DNA from: Acidobacteriota bacterium
Lineage (GTDB): Bacteria > Acidobacteriota > Vicinamibacteria > Vicinamibacterales > UBA8438
Reading direction: 5' to 3'
DNA: 5,837 nt
Assembly: GCA_011523485.1 (NCBI GenBank)
Contig: WTGR01000441.1
Location: forward strand, 1-5,837
Below, piece by piece: positions 4,954 to 5,837 of the stretch. How positions within the stretch are numbered: position 1 is the first letter of the stretch; every line of letters starts with the position of its first letter. The translations under genes and the position numbers were made by a program. Below the pieces are notes generated by a model. The model did not search any database, was not told where the DNA came from, and worked only from the letters and a program-made list of their open reading frames with translations.

Positions 4954-5837
4954 CTATTCCGCGGGGAGCGTCCGCTCGATCCAGTCGATCAGGATCTCGG
5001 CGACTCGCGGGCTGATCTCGGGGTTCCCCGGCGACGCGTTCTGTTCTTCTGCGCCGCTCGCCGCCAGCAGCAGGTGATTCACGCCGTCGAGCGTGGCCAG
5101 CTCCACCGTCGATTCCCGCCGTCCCCGCAGGCGCGCGACGCTCTGGAGACGTTGCGCGTGATAGGGCGGGACCAGCCGGTCCAGCGCGCCCTGAATCAGC
5201 AGCAGCGGCTGTCGCACGCGGCGCACCTCGTCCGTCGGGTCGAATGCCAGGAAGCTGCGGAACAGCGGGGTATCGGCCTGTCTGCGCATCTGGTCGGGAA
5301 TGCCGTCCCACCCGCCGTCCCCCAGTACCGCGCGGTGGATGCGAGTCTGCAGCTCGATCCGTTCCCGGCGTTGGTCGCCCGTCGTGCCGGTACGGCGGAG
5401 CTCGTCCCGCTGCTGCTCGAGCACGAACGTGGCGCCGGTCGTGCCGGGCGTGGCCACCAGCGCGAGTCCCCTGATGCGGTTCTCGCGGCGCGCGGCCAGC
5501 AACCCGATCCAGCCGCCCTCGCCGTAGCCGACGGCGACGATGCGATCGCGATCGACGTCCTCGCGCCGCTGCAGGTAGCGCACCATCTCGCGGACGTCCT
5601 GGGCGTAGTCGATGAGCGCGGCCGATTCGGCGCGGCCGCCGCTCTGCCCGAAGCCCCGCTTGTCGTAGCGGGCGACGACGAATCCCCGGTCGGTGAGCGT
5701 CCAGGCGAGCTGCCGGAAGATCGGCACGCCGGAGACGATCTCGTCGCGGTCGACCGGACCGGTGCCCGGCACCAGCAGCACCGCGGGCCAGCGGCCGTCC
5801 GCCGGCGGCGTCAGGTCGACCGGCGCGGTCACCGTCG
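4954..5837 (-). CDS. Alpha/beta hydrolase, nucleophile Ser replaced by Gly (N-terminus outside window)
   Basis: This is an alpha/beta-hydrolase-fold protein of the serine aminopeptidase/esterase-like group, open at the window edge. Numbering here is from the GTG at 5832. LLVPGTGPVDRDE (19-31) holds the oxyanion-hole region, and RYDKRGFGQSGG (55-66) is typical of the family. The nucleophile elbow, normally GHSEGG, reads GYGEGG (102-107), with Gly104 (codon 5521-5523, GGC) where the catalytic Ser should be. Asp218 in GALDRLVP and His253 in GVNHLLL fit the other two triad positions. ATPGTTGATFVLEQQ (127-141) starts the cap region seen in such hydrolases. The GTG at 5832 is probably not the true start: the frame runs on to 5837, and relatives have extra strands before the LLVPG strand. 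One base change would restore Ser, so true loss, polymorphism and sequence error are all possible. It converges on the FHA gene across 44 bp that hold no clear terminator. Confidence 0.88.
   Translation of the reverse strand, partial: TVTAPVDLTPPADGRWPAVLLVPGTGPVDRDEIVSGVPIFRQLAWTLTDRGFVVARYDKRGFGQSGGRAESAALIDYAQDVREMVRYLQRREDVDRDRIVAVGYGEGGWIGLLAARRENRIRGLALVATPGTTGATFVLEQQRDELRRTGTTGDQRRERIELQTRIHRAVLGDGGWDGIPDQMRRQADTPLFRSFLAFDPTDEVRRVRQPLLLIQGALDRLVPPYHAQRLQSVARLRGRRESTVELATLDGVNHLLLAASGAEEQNASPGNPEISPRVAEILIDWIERTLPAE

Noticed and set aside
4343..5311. Long minus-strand frame spanning the SDR, FHA and hydrolase ends
   Set aside because: It crosses three well-supported genes and has low-complexity Arg/Ala-rich content without a domain.

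Overview
The window is 5.8 kb of strongly GC-rich bacterial chromosome with dense, short-gapped genes. The gene set is mainly housekeeping: queuosine synthesis, an HU-type nucleoid protein, a 2-oxoacid dehydrogenase E2, LipB, a malate dehydrogenase-like protein, an SDR reductase, an FHA-domain protein and an alpha/beta hydrolase. GC bias and protein style fit a high-GC Acidobacteriota-like or related soil bacterium, but this is an impression, since no taxonomic marker is present. I see no tRNA, rRNA, transposase, CRISPR array or phage gene.

Layout. Bases 1-319 (minus) hold the N-terminal part of queF, cut by the window edge. Bases 320-490 are a divergent control region with a clear sigma70-type promoter, a leader hairpin and a strong ribosome binding site for the HU-family gene (491-805, plus). 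Bases 806-972 contain three GC-rich hairpins and no gene. Next come a 2-oxoacid dehydrogenase E2 acyltransferase (973-2193, plus) and, 17 nt later, lipB (2211-2870, plus). A short convergent gap with a hairpin separates lipB from a malate/lactate dehydrogenase-fold protein (2916-3764, minus). A 66-bp divergent promoter region leads to an SDR oxidoreductase (3831-4604, plus), followed after 14 nt by a stand-alone FHA protein (4619-4909, plus). A convergent 44-bp gap precedes an alpha/beta hydrolase (4954-5837, minus) whose N-terminus lies beyond the window.

How the genes relate. The E2-lipB pair is the clearest functional unit: LipB starts the lipoylation that E2 needs on its lipoyl lysine. 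The SDR and FHA genes look co-transcribed, but their joint role is unknown. The main oddities are two enzyme-fold proteins that lack expected catalytic residues. The malate dehydrogenase-like protein keeps its NAD-binding half but lacks the catalytic His, relay Asp and substrate Arg. The hydrolase has Gly where the nucleophilic Ser should be. The 66-bp region between the malate dehydrogenase-like and SDR genes has overlapping, oppositely oriented -10 hexamers next to a 15-bp palindrome, which suggests a bidirectional regulated promoter.
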